From Flavobacterium sp. LC2016-23 (GTDB lineage: Bacteria; Bacteroidota; Bacteroidia; Flavobacteriales; Flavobacteriaceae), in the NCBI RefSeq assembly GCF_009674775.1, contig NZ_WKKE01000007.1, positions 62,001 through 126,000 on the forward strand: a DNA stretch of 64,000 bases, read 5' to 3'. Below are positions 26,112-35,838 of the stretch, one piece after another (position 1 is the first letter of the stretch; every line of letters starts with the position of its first letter). The notes beneath the pieces were generated by a model that saw nothing but the letters and a program-made list of their open reading frames with translations, did no database searches and was not told the DNA's origin. Made by a program: the position numbers and the translations under genes.

Positions 26112-27662
26112 TTAACGATCTGCTTTTGCTTTTTTTAATTTGAAAGAAATAAACAAGGTAAGTGAAGCGAGTACAATCCAGAAGATATCGATAAAGAAAA
26201 TCTGCCTTTGATCTGCTGCAAAAGTTTTCCAGAACCAATTTCCGGAACAAATACCATTGGCAATAGGAACTATAAACCCTAGAATACTTCCTGAGATCAG
26301 ACACCATTTATTGGTGAAATTTATATCTCTTTTCAATAAGAAGAATACAATTAATACGAGCCAGCTGATAAAATAAACACTGTATATATTCTCCTGGCTA
26401 AGCGGATAAAAAGCCTTGTTCGCAATAAAAGCCAATGCTGTAACCGGATACATGCTCAGGCAAACGGCTAAATAAATACGGACCACAGAGTTGTTAAAAC
26501 GACGTTTTTTCTCGGGCAGGTTTTTCTTATCTCTGGCTACCAGCCAAATCATAACTCCGGAAATAATTACAAAACACGTAATGATCCCAAGCACAAAACT
26601 GATGATTTTAAGGGCATATCCGCCATAATCTCCAAAGTGAATACGATATAAGACATTTTTGACTACATCCAGATATTTGTTGTCGGTCACGGGATCTTTT
26701 TTGGCGATCACCTTTCCGTCAGCTACTTTATAGATTATTTTCCCAACGGCTGTAAATTTTTTATCGTATGGCAGTTCACCTTCAACGATAACATGCATGT
26801 TGGCATCTCCGTAATTCTGAATCTGCACGCTGTTGATTTCAAAATCTTTCCAATTGTTTTTGCCATTAGCTACGAATTCATTTATACTAAAGGGATTGGC
26901 TATTTTTTTGTTTTCAAATTTAAATACAGGGTTATTGTATTCTAATTCATCATATAGTTTATTCTGATCTCCTTTGTATAAAGCCATTACACTTGGAGCC
27001 ACGATCAGAAGCTTGATCATAAAAAAGGCTCCGGTTACGGCATACACAAACTGAAAAGGCAAACCAATCATACCTAAAGCGGTATGCGAATCGGTCCATA
27101 ATGTTTTCAGTTTTTCTTTTGGCCTGAACGTATAAAAATTAGAAACAATTTTGTTCCAGTGCAGTAACACTCCGGTTACAATAGCAAATAGAAAAAATAA
27201 AGCCACAAAACCGGAAAGATAATAACCAACCGGGTAAGGAACCTGTGCCAGAAAATGAAGTCTGTACAGGAATTCGCCTAAGGAATAGGATTCCTCATAC
27301 GTTTGCGTTTTTAGATTTTCGGTATCTAAATAGAAGAACTGGCTTTCTTTTTGTCTGGCAGGCGCCAAAGTATCTTTAGTACCTTCCATGTAAATATTTA
27401 CACGTCTTTCGTTACTCGCTTTTGAAATAGAAATCGTTCTTCCTGCTAAATTGTATTTTTTATCTAGAGCTGTTAAAGTTGCATCGTAGTTCAGCTGCAT
27501 TTCTTTGGTCAGGGCAACAGATTCGCCACGTTCCCAATTGATTATTTCGTCTCTGAAAAAAGAAAAAGATCCGGCAAAGAAAATAACAAACAAGACCACG
27601 CTTATCACGATTCCGCTTACGGTATGCGTATGAAAATAGATATTATAGTTTCTGTTGTTCAT
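26112..27662 (-). CDS. PepSY-domain transmembrane protein (iron-uptake reductase-like)
   Basis: A 516-residue inner-membrane protein of the PepSY_TM family. Hydrophobic helices are seen near residues 15-37, 145-170, 195-220 and 340-370, plus three or four more toward the C-terminus, and periplasmic PepSY segments (SISKASNERRVNIYMEG and IIYKVADGKVIAKKDP) lie between. Conserved histidines in HTHTVSG, LLHWNK and DSHTALG could bind haem, as proposed for ferric-siderophore reductases of this family. It is the last gene of an operon after a TonB siderophore receptor and two small membrane proteins, so it probably helps release iron from the imported siderophore. Confidence 0.8.
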   Translation of the reverse strand: MNNRNYNIYFHTHTVSGIVISVVLFVIFFAGSFSFFRDEIINWERGESVALTKEMQLNYDATLTALDKKYNLAGRTISISKASNERRVNIYMEGTKDTLAPARQKESQFFYLDTENLKTQTYEESYSLGEFLYRLHFLAQVPYPVGYYLSGFVALFFLFAIVTGVLLHWNKIVSNFYTFRPKEKLKTLWTDSHTALGMIGLPFQFVYAVTGAFFMIKLLIVAPSVMALYKGDQNKLYDELEYNNPVFKFENKKIANPFSINEFVANGKNNWKDFEINSVQIQNYGDANMHVIVEGELPYDKKFTAVGKIIYKVADGKVIAKKDPVTDNKYLDVVKNVLYRIHFGDYGGYALKIISFVLGIITCFVIISGVMIWLVARDKKNLPEKKRRFNNSVVRIYLAVCLSMYPVTALAFIANKAFYPLSQENIYSVYFISWLVLIVFFLLKRDINFTNKWCLISGSILGFIVPIANGICSGNWFWKTFAADQRQIFFIDIFWIVLASLTLFISFKLKKAKADR

Positions 27663-27665
27663 GGC

Positions 27666-27968
27666 TTATTTGGTAATAGGATTATAGGTTTGGCCGAGAT
27701 AGATTATGCCACAAAAAATAAGGGTAAGCAACAAATAGATTCCCCAGATTTTTAATCCGCTTTTCGCTAAAAAGGCAATAACCATTAAGGCAACCCAGAG
27801 AATAAATCCTGTAAAAGCCATTGTCATAATTATATTGACGCGATTAAACCAGGATGCCAGCGCCAGATGAAAACTCACAGAAACGAAATAGCCGCCAAGT
27901 ATAGCCGCTGTTATTTTGGCAAAACGCTGCCATTTTGATTGCGTCAGGTATTTAGGATTTGCAGGCAT
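27666..27968 (-). CDS. Small membrane protein of an iron-uptake operon (DUF3649-like)
   Basis: A 100-residue protein with three hydrophobic helices (about 20-40, 45-65, 72-92) after a basic N-terminus. Spacing is 3 bases before the PepSY gene and 2 bases after the preceding small membrane gene, so it is part of one transcript. Its size and place match the DUF3649 protein found beside PepSY genes in proteobacterial siderophore loci, but the assignment rests on context and hydrophobic pattern more than on motifs. Function is unknown; a role with PepSY in ferric reduction is inference. Confidence 0.6.
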   Translation of the reverse strand: MPANPKYLTQSKWQRFAKITAAILGGYFVSVSFHLALASWFNRVNIIMTMAFTGFILWVALMVIAFLAKSGLKIWGIYLLLTLIFCGIIYLGQTYNPITK

Positions 27969-27970
27969 AT

Positions 27971-28303
27971 TTAATAGTAATAAATTTCTATTAGTCCGCT
28001 AAGGATAAAAAGTAGCGCGACAGCTTTACTATTCACGACTTTGAGCGGGGATAAGATAACAATCAAACTTCCGATGGTCATTAACTGAATGAAAAACAAT
28101 AAGGTTCCGGTTCCTGGAGCTTTTGTAAACAACAATAAGAAATAAGCCAAAAGAAGTACAGCCAACCCTGAAATTTTGGTGGGTCCGGGGTTATTATTCA
28201 TCCATTTTTCAAAACCATAATCATAAGAAAGCACGGCTTTTCTGGAAGTGTAATAAAACATATAAAAAGAGATAAAAACGAAAAGACCGGCTATTGTTAT
28301 CAT
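27971..28303 (-). CDS. Small membrane protein of an iron-uptake operon (DUF3325-like)
   Basis: A 110-residue protein with four hydrophobic stretches: an N-terminal anchor, SGLAVLLLAYFLLLF, GTLLFFIQLMTIGSLIVIL and a final VALLFILSGLI. A Tyr/Trp-rich cytosolic loop (YDYGFEKWMNNN) lies between the first two. Position between the TonB receptor and the DUF3649/PepSY genes matches DUF3325 proteins of proteobacterial siderophore operons. No catalytic motif is visible. Confidence 0.55.
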   Translation of the reverse strand: MITIAGLFVFISFYMFYYTSRKAVLSYDYGFEKWMNNNPGPTKISGLAVLLLAYFLLLFTKAPGTGTLLFFIQLMTIGSLIVILSPLKVVNSKAVALLFILSGLIEIYYY

Positions 28304-28318
28304 GATTTTATAAATTTA

Positions 28319-28354
28319 TAAAACACCTTTCCGGTTAAAGGGAAAGATGTTTTA
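28319..28354 (-). terminator. Attenuator-like hairpin between receptor and downstream membrane genes
   Basis: TAAAACACCTTTCC pairs, with one mismatch, with GGGAAAGATGTTTTA around a 7-base loop. It sits 12 bases after the receptor stop and before the three downstream genes, so it may lower their expression relative to the receptor. Confidence 0.55.
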
Positions 28355-28365
28355 TGTTTATTTTG

Positions 28366-30849
28366 TTAGAATTTATAGGTAAAACTTGCTGCTGCACTGC
28401 GCATGTTTCTCGGATGGATGGTTGACCATCCGTCATAGGTATCAACATTTGCGATATTATCAATCTTCAAAGTTAATGTGAATTTTTCTGTTCCGTAGAA
28501 TATGGAAGAGTTCATAACGGTATATTCCGGAAGAGTAAAAGTTCCAACAATTGTGCGGTTCATTATTTTGTTTTTACTGGCATAATTTCCTCCAAAACCT
28601 AAACCAAATCCTTTTAAATCACCTTCCGGGAATTTATAGCTTGCCCATAGGTTGGCTAAATTTTGAGGTCCGGCGCTTTCTGGTCTGTGGCCTACGAAAT
28701 CAGGATCACCGGCAAGTAAAATGCCATCATTATAACTATATCCGGCAACAATATTTAAACCATCAATTGGATTAGAAACGATTTCAGCTTCAAAACCTTT
28801 GTTTTTTTGTGCTCCATCCTGAAAAGCAGTTTGAGTGGTAGCGCCATAAACAACATACACCTGATCTTTAACTTCAATATTGTAGTAACTGAATGTTGCA
28901 TAAAGTTTATCCTTAAAGATATTTAATTTTGTCCCAACTTCAAATTGATTAGCATGTTCCGGATTAAAAGTTCTTGGACGTGTACTTCCATCTGCTAAAA
29001 TTTCAGTTACAGGAGCTGAATTAGCAAAACCATCCATGTAATTAGCAAAAAGAGATACTTTGTCGATAATTGGCTGATAAACTAATCCGAATTTTGGAGA
29101 AAAAGCAGTTTGATTAAAATCATCAGCTTTTGTACTTAAATCTCCCGCTGTCATAAAGCGATCTACACGTAAACTGGCCATTGCAGATAATGCAGGAGTA
29201 ATATTGATTACATCGGATGCATAAACACTGTATACTTCTTGTTTTGTTTTATTGTTGTTTATAGGTGCATTAGCGACAAGAGCATCAGCTCCGGCTTTAG
29301 TTAGATTTCCATTATCACCATTTGTAATATAATCTTTAGGATCCGTGATTCCATAGAGATTTTCATTCACAGTTTTTAAATCCAGATTACCAATATAGAT
29401 ATTACCATTTGATACATATCCGGAACCATTATCAATTTGCCCTCTATTGAAATAATCTAAACCAACAACAATTCTGTTTCTTAAATTTCCAAGCTTAAAG
29501 TCTCCGATGAAGTTTTGTTGAATGTCTGTTGTTAGCGTTGTTGAATTTTGGTAATTCATAAAACGTCCTAAAACAATTCCTTCACTTATAGCAGCTGGTG
29601 CAAATCGTGTACCTTCATATATATAACTGTAAAATCCTTCTGATGATGATGAGCCTCTTGAAACTACAGTTTGAGAAGTCCACTCATCAGAGAACTTATA
29701 GTTCATTTGTCCCTGAAGACTGTATGATGGCGTTTCAATTGCAAGTTGATTACTTGTATAAGAACGTTTGTTATCATAGCCTAATTCACCCATATTATGG
29801 ACTCTTAAAGCAGTTCCTCTGTCTAAAAATAACATAGTAGGATTGGTTGCTTTATTTTTCATGAATTCTGTATTGATGAAAAACGAAAGTTTATCATTTA
29901 CGTTATATGAAAGTGATGGGGCAAAGAAGAATGATTTTTTAAATCCTGCATCCTGAAAACTGTTTTCACTATGGTAAGCAGAGTTTACGCGAATATTTAT
30001 TTTGTGCTCCTCATCTAAAGGAGTGTTTACATCTACAGTAACTCTGTTTAGACCATAACTTCCGGCAGTGTAATTAACTTCCCCGCCAAAATGATCGTAT
30101 GGTTTTTTTGTAGTTAAATTAATTAAACCTCCATAAGAAATTAAACTGCTTCCAAACAAAGTTCCTGAGGGTCCTTTTATAACTTCAATCTTTTCAATAT
30201 TAGCAGGATCAAGACTTCCATTGGTTAATCCTGGCAATCCATTAATCATTGTAGGCTGAACGGCAAATCCTCTCAAAGAAAAATATCCCGCACCATCACC
30301 ACCGCGACCTGTTGAAGCCCAAAGCGGTGTTAATCCCGGAGCATTTTTAAGAGCATCCTCAAGGTTAGTTACAACTTGTTCTTTTAAAAGTTCGCTTGTA
30401 ATTGTACTGTAAACTTGTGGATTTTCAAGATTTTTAAGAGGCATTTTTGATACCTGCTGTGTTTCCTTGCGTGCAAAAGTATTTTTTTTAGCATTTCCAT
30501 TTACTACAATTTCATCTAGTTCTTCAGAATTTGCAACAATCTTGAAATCTTCTACTAATTCGTCTCCACTATTAATTGTTACACTTTTTTCTTTACTGGA
30601 ATATCCAACAGAAGAAACTCTTATCACGTAGCTTCCCGGTTTAACATTTTTAATTTCATAGAAACCGTGACTATCTGTGGTTGTTCCTATTTTTGTTCCT
30701 TTAAGTACTACAGAAACATTATCTGCCGCATCATTATTTGATATACTGATCTGGCCCTTTATGGTACCTTTTTCCTGTGCGGAAATTGACGTATTTGCCA
30801 ATACAAAAAAACAGAAACTCAAAAGTAATATTGTAAATTTAGATTTCAT
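28366..30849 (-). CDS. TonB-dependent siderophore receptor
   Basis: Outer-membrane ligand-gated porin of 827 residues. A signal peptide (1-24) is followed by a carboxypeptidase-regulatory-like beta domain (about 28-112), a TonB-box-like region, a plug (about 140-260, with SLRGFAVQPTMINGLP and IEVIKGPSGTLFGSS) and a 22-strand barrel ending in AAASFTYKF. The late motif NPEHANQFEVGTKLNIF is typical of FhuA/FoxA-type hydroxamate or catecholate receptors. The three genes after it (two small membrane proteins and a PepSY protein) mark an iron-siderophore operon. A good promoter lies 28 bases upstream. No clear Fur box was seen, although the AT-rich leader could hide one. Confidence 0.92.
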   Translation of the reverse strand: MKSKFTILLLSFCFFVLANTSISAQEKGTIKGQISISNNDAADNVSVVLKGTKIGTTTDSHGFYEIKNVKPGSYVIRVSSVGYSSKEKSVTINSGDELVEDFKIVANSEELDEIVVNGNAKKNTFARKETQQVSKMPLKNLENPQVYSTITSELLKEQVVTNLEDALKNAPGLTPLWASTGRGGDGAGYFSLRGFAVQPTMINGLPGLTNGSLDPANIEKIEVIKGPSGTLFGSSLISYGGLINLTTKKPYDHFGGEVNYTAGSYGLNRVTVDVNTPLDEEHKINIRVNSAYHSENSFQDAGFKKSFFFAPSLSYNVNDKLSFFINTEFMKNKATNPTMLFLDRGTALRVHNMGELGYDNKRSYTSNQLAIETPSYSLQGQMNYKFSDEWTSQTVVSRGSSSSEGFYSYIYEGTRFAPAAISEGIVLGRFMNYQNSTTLTTDIQQNFIGDFKLGNLRNRIVVGLDYFNRGQIDNGSGYVSNGNIYIGNLDLKTVNENLYGITDPKDYITNGDNGNLTKAGADALVANAPINNNKTKQEVYSVYASDVINITPALSAMASLRVDRFMTAGDLSTKADDFNQTAFSPKFGLVYQPIIDKVSLFANYMDGFANSAPVTEILADGSTRPRTFNPEHANQFEVGTKLNIFKDKLYATFSYYNIEVKDQVYVVYGATTQTAFQDGAQKNKGFEAEIVSNPIDGLNIVAGYSYNDGILLAGDPDFVGHRPESAGPQNLANLWASYKFPEGDLKGFGLGFGGNYASKNKIMNRTIVGTFTLPEYTVMNSSIFYGTEKFTLTLKIDNIANVDTYDGWSTIHPRNMRSAAASFTYKF

Positions 30850-30876
30850 TTTTATTTAGAATTGATTTTAATAGTG

Positions 30877-30907
30877 CAAATTTAGTGGTTGAGTCTTAAC
30901 TAAACAA
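30877..30907 (-). promoter_or_regulatory. Promoter of the siderophore receptor operon
   Basis: Leftward strand: TTG, 20 bases, TAAATTTG, the same architecture and spacing as the nuo promoter. RNA is predicted to start about 20 bases before the receptor start codon. Confidence 0.72.
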
Positions 30908-31009
30908 GCTATTTTTATTTATTCTAAATAAAATATTTTTTAAAGGGTAAAATTTACGTTTATTCAAAAAATTAACATCTAGAGCAGAATTTAAGCCCAT
31001 ATTAATAAA

Positions 31010-31044
31010 AAAAAAACCTGCTCAAATGAATGAACAGGTTTTTG
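31010..31044 (-). terminator. Terminator of sucB
   Basis: AAAAACCTG and CAGGTTTTT, with partial extension of the stem, lie 24 bases beyond the sucB stop; a long T run follows on the leftward strand. Confidence 0.8.
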
Positions 31045-31067
31045 TATGTTATGAAAATTAATAAGAA

Positions 31068-32312
31068 CTACAATTCTAAAGCACGTTTAGCATCGCCATT
31101 CATTAATAATTCTACCGGGTTTTCTAAAGCTTCTTTTACGGCAACAAGGAAACCAACTGACTCACGTCCGTCGATAATTCTGTGGTCATAAGAAAGGGCA
31201 ACATACATCATTGGGTGAATTTCTACCTTACCGTTTACAGCAATCGGACGCTCAATAATGTTGTGCATTCCCAAAATTCCTGATTGAGGAGGGTTGATAA
31301 TTGGTGTACTCAACATACTTCCAAAAACACCACCATTAGTAATTGTAAAAGTACCTCCGGTCATATCGTCAACCGTAATCTGACCGTCACGTGCTCTAAG
31401 GGCTAATCTTTTAATCTCCGCTTCAATTCCACGGAAAGTTAACAATTCCGCATTACGAACTACAGGAACCATTAATCCTTTTGGTCCTGAAACTGCGATT
31501 GAGATATCAGCAAAATCGTAAGCGATTTTATAATCACCATCCATCATTGAGTTCACATCAGGATATAATTGTAACGCTCTTGTCACTGCTTTTGTAAAGA
31601 AAGACATAAAACCTAAACCAAGACCACCATGTTTTGCTTTGAAAGCATCTTTATATTCATTACGAATCTGGTTGATTGGTGTCATGTTAACTTCATTGAA
31701 AGTCGTTAACATTGCTGTTTCGTTTTTCGCAGCAACTAATCTTTCTGCGACTTTACGACGCAACATTGATAATTTAGTACGCTCGCTTCCACGGCTTCCT
31801 CCTGTCGGAGTTCCCATAGAAGGTACTGCATTTACAGCATCATCTTTGGTGATTCTACCGCCTTTCCCAGTTCCTGAAATGGTTGCCGGTGCTATGTTTT
31901 TTTCGTCTAATATTTTTCTTGCTGCCGGAGATGGAGTTCCTGTAGCATACGTTGCTGGTGCTGCTGTGGGTGCAGGTTCCGCTTTTGGAGCTTCTGCTTT
32001 TACTTCCGCTTTCGGAGCCTCTGCTTTTGGCGCTTCCGCTGCCGGTGCTGCCGGAGCATCTCCTGCAGGTTTTACACCATCAGTATCAATTAAACAAACT
32101 ACAGCTCCTACAGCAACTGCATCACCTTCTTCTGCTTTTAGCGTAATAATTCCGCTCATTTCAGCCGGTAATTCAAGAGTTGCTTTATCGGAATCAACTT
32201 CGGCAATAGCCTGATCTTTTTCTACATAATCTCCGTCTTTTACTAACCAAGTTGCAATTTCAACTTCTTTTATTGATTCCCCTGGTGATGGGACTTTCAT
32301 TTCTAAAATCAT
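31068..32312 (-). CDS. sucB: 2-oxoglutarate dehydrogenase E2, dihydrolipoyl succinyltransferase
   Basis: Core component of the 2-oxoglutarate dehydrogenase complex of the citric acid cycle (414 residues). Domains: lipoyl (1-77, with the lipoylated Lys in [11 protein letters not shown]), a swinging Ala/Pro/Lys linker made of repeated KAEAPKAE words (about 85-120), the E1/E3-binding domain (about 125-162, [10 protein letters not shown]...[12 protein letters not shown]), and the acyltransferase domain (about 185-414) with the catalytic [11 protein letters not shown]. It follows sucA with an 80-base hairpin spacer. The E3 lipoamide dehydrogenase gene is not in the window. Confidence 0.96.
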   Translation of the reverse strand: MILEMKVPSPGESIKEVEIATWLVKDGDYVEKDQAIAEVDSDKATLELPAEMSGIITLKAEEGDAVAVGAVVCLIDTDGVKPAGDAPAAPAAEAPKAEAPKAEVKAEAPKAEPAPTAAPATYATGTPSPAARKILDEKNIAPATISGTGKGGRITKDDAVNAVPSMGTPTGGSRGSERTKLSMLRRKVAERLVAAKNETAMLTTFNEVNMTPINQIRNEYKDAFKAKHGGLGLGFMSFFTKAVTRALQLYPDVNSMMDGDYKIAYDFADISIAVSGPKGLMVPVVRNAELLTFRGIEAEIKRLALRARDGQITVDDMTGGTFTITNGGVFGSMLSTPIINPPQSGILGMHNIIERPIAVNGKVEIHPMMYVALSYDHRIIDGRESVGFLVAVKEALENPVELLMNGDAKRALEL

Positions 32313-32325
32313 CTTGTTTTTGTTT

Positions 32326-32385
32326 AAAGTTTTAATTGTTTAAAGTTTCATGTTAGGGTTAAACCTGAAACTTTAAACTTGAAAC
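32326..32385. repeat. AAACTTTAAAC inverted repeat between sucA and sucB
   Basis: GTTTAAAGTTTCA (32338-32350) pairs perfectly with TGAAACTTTAAAC (32366-32378); further GTTTAAAGTTT and AACTTGAAAC words flank it. It is the same type of word-array hairpin as in the nuo gaps. Confidence 0.8.
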
Positions 32386-32392
32386 ATTTTTT

Positions 32393-35164
32393 TTATCTAA
32401 ATAAGTTTTTATCAAATACCATTCTGATCGCATCTGCATGACGGCGTTTTGCTCTTGTGTAACTACCTGATGCCGGAGCAGCATAAGCTTTTAATGAAGC
32501 TAACCTCCATTTTACAAGATCAAAATTCATTAACATAAAGCTGTAAGCTCCCATGTTTTTAGGCTCTTCCTGTGCCCAAACATAATCGTCAGCATTTGGA
32601 TATTGTGCAATAATTGCTTTTAACTGTTCTACTGGTAATGGGAATAATTGCTCGATACGAACCACTGCAACGTCATTTCTTCCGTTGTTTTCTCTTTCAG
32701 CTACAATGTCGTAGTAGAATTTACCCGTTACGAAAACTAATGTTTTTACCGCTTTTTTGTCTACTGTAGTATCGTCGATAGTTTCCTGGAAACTTCCTTT
32801 AGCTAATTCTTCTACTGTTGAAACACATCTTGGATCACGCAATAAACTTTTTGGAGAGAAAACGACCAAAGGTTTACGGAAATTCGTTTTCATTTGTCTT
32901 CTTAACAAGTGGAAGAAGTTGGCTGGCGTTGTACAGTCTGCCACATACATATTTTGTCTTGCACAAAGCTGTAAGTAACGCTCCATTCTGGCAGAAGAGT
33001 GTTCTGCTCCCTGACCTTCATAACCGTGAGGCAATAATAAAACGATACCGTTTTGGTTGTTCCATTTGTCTTCTCCGCATGAAATGTATTGGTCAATCAT
33101 AATTTGGGCTCCGTTAGAGAAATCTCCAAATTGTGCTTCCCAGATGGTCAGTGCTTTTGGATTCGCCAAAGCGTAACCGTAATCAAAACCAAGAACTCCA
33201 TACTCCGATAAAAGGGAATTGAATACTCCGAATTTTCCTTTTTTGTTTTCGATGGCATCCAGTAAAATTACTTCTTCTTCAGAATCTTCTACTTTAACTA
33301 CAGCGTGACGGTGAGAGAAGGTACCACGTTCCACGTCCTGACCTGAAATACGGATATCAAATCCTTCCGTCAAAAGTGAACCGTAAGCTAGTGCTTCAGC
33401 AGTTCCCCAGTCGATAGTGTTATTGTCGTATCCTGCTTTTCTGTCTGTAACAATTTTAGTTATTTTGTTGATGAACTTCTTGTCTGACGGTAACGTTGAG
33501 ATTGTATTGATAATAGAATCCAGGCCATCTTTATCAAAAGTAGTGTCCACTTTTTGAAGCATTTGCGTATCAGTTACCTGAACAAATCCTTCCCATTCGT
33601 TTTTCATGAATGGTGTGATAATGGTCAAATCTTTTTTACGGGAAGCTTCTAAATTCTCCTCCATATTCGATTTGTATTCTTTTTCCAGAGCGTTTACATA
33701 AGTCGCATCAATTACACCATCAGACAATAATTTCTCTGCATAAATGTCTCTTGGGTTCTTATGTTTTGCGATGATTTTATATAAAACCGGTTGTGTAAAA
33801 CGAGGCTCATCACCTTCGTTATGACCGTATTTTCTGTATCCTAATAAGTCAATAAACACGTCACGGCCAAATTCCATTCTGTAATCCAATGCAAATGAAA
33901 CTGCATGAACCACCGCTTCAGCATCATCAGCATTTACGTGTAATACCGGTGAAAGTGTCACTTTGGCAACATCTGTACAATAAGTAGATGAACGGGCATC
34001 TAAATAATTGGTCGTAAATCCAACCTGATTGTTGATGACGATATGAATTGTTCCTCCTGTTTTGTATCCGTCAAGCTGTGCCATTTGAATGATTTCATAC
34101 AAAATACCCTGACCTGCGATTGCAGCATCACCGTGAACGGCAATTGGTAATACTTTTGAGAAATCATCAGCGTAATATTTATCTTGTTTTGCGCGGGTAA
34201 TACCTTCAATCACGGCTCCAACTGTTTCTAAGTGAGAAGGGTTTGGTGCTAAATTGATATTAATATTTTTTCCGGTTCTTGTTTTCTTGTCAGCGGTAAG
34301 TCCTAAGTGGTATTTTACGTCACCATCAAAATATTCCTGATCGTAATCTTTACCATCAAATTCACCAAAGATATCCTGGGTAGATTTACCGAAGATATTG
34401 GCTAAAACGTTCAGACGGCCACGGTGTGCCATTCCCATTACAAATTGTTCAACACCTTTTTCTGCAGCTTTTTCGATCAAAGCATCAAGAGCCGGGATGA
34501 TGGTTTCTCCCCCTTCTAATGAAAATCTTTTCTGACCTACATATTTCGTATGTAAAAAGTTTTCGAAAGAAACGGCCTCGTTTAATTTTTCTAAGATGAT
34601 TTTCTTTTCGTCACCTGAGAAATTAGGCTGATTCACATTTACAGCTAATTTATCCTGAATCCATTTTACAACACCGGGGTTACGAATGTACATGTATTCA
34701 ATACCAATATGCTGGCAGTAAATAGTTTGAAGACGTGTGATAATGTCTTGTAAAGAACATGGTGCGACTCCGATAACTTTAGCAGCATCAAAAACGGTTG
34801 ATAAATCAGCACTTGATAAACCAAAGTTTTCGATATCAAGATTAGGAGAGGAAATTCTACGGTCACGAACCGGATTTGTTTTGGTAAACAAATGTCCACG
34901 CGTGCGATATCCGTCAATTAATTTTAATACATTAAATTCTTTTTGTAACTTTTCAGAAACCTGACTGTAATCTGTGTTGTTTGAGGCAAATTCAACGATT
35001 TGCTGAACAGGATTTTCGTCATTATAAGTGGTCATTCCAAAGTCAAAACCCTGAAAAAAGCTTCTCCAGCTTGGCTCAACGCTATCCGGATTTACTAAAT
35101 ATTGATCGTATAATTGTGCGAAAAACTCTGTATGCGCTGCATTTAAAAATGAAAACCTATCCAT
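32393..35164 (-). CDS. sucA: 2-oxoglutarate dehydrogenase E1 component
   Basis: Thiamine-diphosphate enzyme that decarboxylates 2-oxoglutarate and hands the succinyl group to SucB (923 residues). The start at 35164 (MDRFSFLNAAHTEFF) matches the usual N-terminus, where the DxYLxxPxSVxxSWxxFF helix follows; the extra 13 codons upstream are leader. Visible hallmarks are GMAHRGRLNVLANI, LAPNPSHLE, VHGDAAIAGQG with IVINNQVGFTT (thiamine/Mg binding), and LPHGYEGQGAEHSSARMER. The leader has TACTTTTG (35201-35208, leftward), but the -33 element is poor. Transcribed with sucB. Confidence 0.96.
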   Translation of the reverse strand: MDRFSFLNAAHTEFFAQLYDQYLVNPDSVEPSWRSFFQGFDFGMTTYNDENPVQQIVEFASNNTDYSQVSEKLQKEFNVLKLIDGYRTRGHLFTKTNPVRDRRISSPNLDIENFGLSSADLSTVFDAAKVIGVAPCSLQDIITRLQTIYCQHIGIEYMYIRNPGVVKWIQDKLAVNVNQPNFSGDEKKIILEKLNEAVSFENFLHTKYVGQKRFSLEGGETIIPALDALIEKAAEKGVEQFVMGMAHRGRLNVLANIFGKSTQDIFGEFDGKDYDQEYFDGDVKYHLGLTADKKTRTGKNININLAPNPSHLETVGAVIEGITRAKQDKYYADDFSKVLPIAVHGDAAIAGQGILYEIIQMAQLDGYKTGGTIHIVINNQVGFTTNYLDARSSTYCTDVAKVTLSPVLHVNADDAEAVVHAVSFALDYRMEFGRDVFIDLLGYRKYGHNEGDEPRFTQPVLYKIIAKHKNPRDIYAEKLLSDGVIDATYVNALEKEYKSNMEENLEASRKKDLTIITPFMKNEWEGFVQVTDTQMLQKVDTTFDKDGLDSIINTISTLPSDKKFINKITKIVTDRKAGYDNNTIDWGTAEALAYGSLLTEGFDIRISGQDVERGTFSHRHAVVKVEDSEEEVILLDAIENKKGKFGVFNSLLSEYGVLGFDYGYALANPKALTIWEAQFGDFSNGAQIMIDQYISCGEDKWNNQNGIVLLLPHGYEGQGAEHSSARMERYLQLCARQNMYVADCTTPANFFHLLRRQMKTNFRKPLVVFSPKSLLRDPRCVSTVEELAKGSFQETIDDTTVDKKAVKTLVFVTGKFYYDIVAERENNGRNDVAVVRIEQLFPLPVEQLKAIIAQYPNADDYVWAQEEPKNMGAYSFMLMNFDLVKWRLASLKAYAAPASGSYTRAKRRHADAIRMVFDKNLFR

Positions 35165-35235
35165 AATATTAGTGAATATACTTTTTGTTAAATAGAATGG
35201 CAAAAGTACAACAATCGCATTTATTTAAATCCTTT

Positions 35236-35259
35236 TTTTACGTACTTTTACGTAAAAAT
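35236..35259. promoter_or_regulatory. Inverted repeat TTTTTACGTA-4-TACGTAAAAA between divergent genes
   Basis: A perfect 10-base palindrome with a 4-base centre lies in the 116-base gap between divergent sucA and the 35281 gene, 22 bases before the latter. It could be an operator or a hairpin in the leader; no regulator is adjacent. Confidence 0.4.
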
Positions 35260-35280
35260 TTGTTAAAACTAGAGATAACC

Positions 35281-35838
35281 ATGAAGGAAAATCATTTTTC
35301 AATCGTTTTCAAATCCTTTTTTGTGATTTTGATGTTCTTGTTTTCAAATCTTGCTGTTAGTCAGACACAACAAAACTATGTTATAGATAATACTACCGGT
35401 TTTTGGGAGAGGGTTCAGTTTGGTGGTGGTCTTGGTTTAGGGATTGGTTCCGGTTATACTGATATTTCTGTTATGCCAAGCGCTATTTATAATATTAATG
35501 AAATCGTAGCTGTTGGTGTTGGCTTGCAATTTGGCTATTTGTCTTCTAAAAACTACTATAATTCTTTTGTTTACGGCGGAAGCATCGTTGGATTGGTAAA
35601 TCCGATTCCGGAGATTCAATTGTCTGCCGAATTAGAACAGGTCCGTGTCAATACAGATTACGAATCGAATAGTTTCAGGCCTGCATTTTCTGATAATTAC
35701 TGGGATACTGCCCTGTACCTGGGAGCAGGTTACAGAACCGGAAGCGTCACGATTGGTGCCCGTTATGATGTTTTGTTTGATGATGACAGAAGTCTATACG
35801 GATCGGCATTTATGCCTTTTGTGAGGGTTTATTTTTGA
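35281..35838 (+). CDS. Small outer-membrane beta-barrel protein
   Basis: A 185-residue protein starting at MKENHFSIVFKSFFVILMFL, a signal peptide ending near residue 28 (NLAVSQ). The start here is chosen over the in-frame upstream codons because it opens the signal peptide. The mature part consists of alternating amphipathic strands with Gly/aromatic turns (GGGLGLGIGSGYTDISV, AVGVGLQFGYLS, LYLGAGYRTGSVTIGARY) and ends in FMPFVRVYF, a terminal aromatic typical of barrels inserted by BamA. Eight strands fit. Function unknown; resembles 'alpha-ketoglutarate decarboxylase' mis-annotated genes found beside sucA in Flavobacteriia. Confidence 0.7.
   Translation: MKENHFSIVFKSFFVILMFLFSNLAVSQTQQNYVIDNTTGFWERVQFGGGLGLGIGSGYTDISVMPSAIYNINEIVAVGVGLQFGYLSSKNYYNSFVYGGSIVGLVNPIPEIQLSAELEQVRVNTDYESNSFRPAFSDNYWDTALYLGAGYRTGSVTIGARYDVLFDDDRSLYGSAFMPFVRVYF

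Noticed and set aside
31639..32214. 191-residue open frame opposite sucB
   Set aside because: It is antisense to the Ala/Pro/Lys-rich linker and catalytic domain of a clear E2 protein; its composition is the mirror of the KAEAP repeats.
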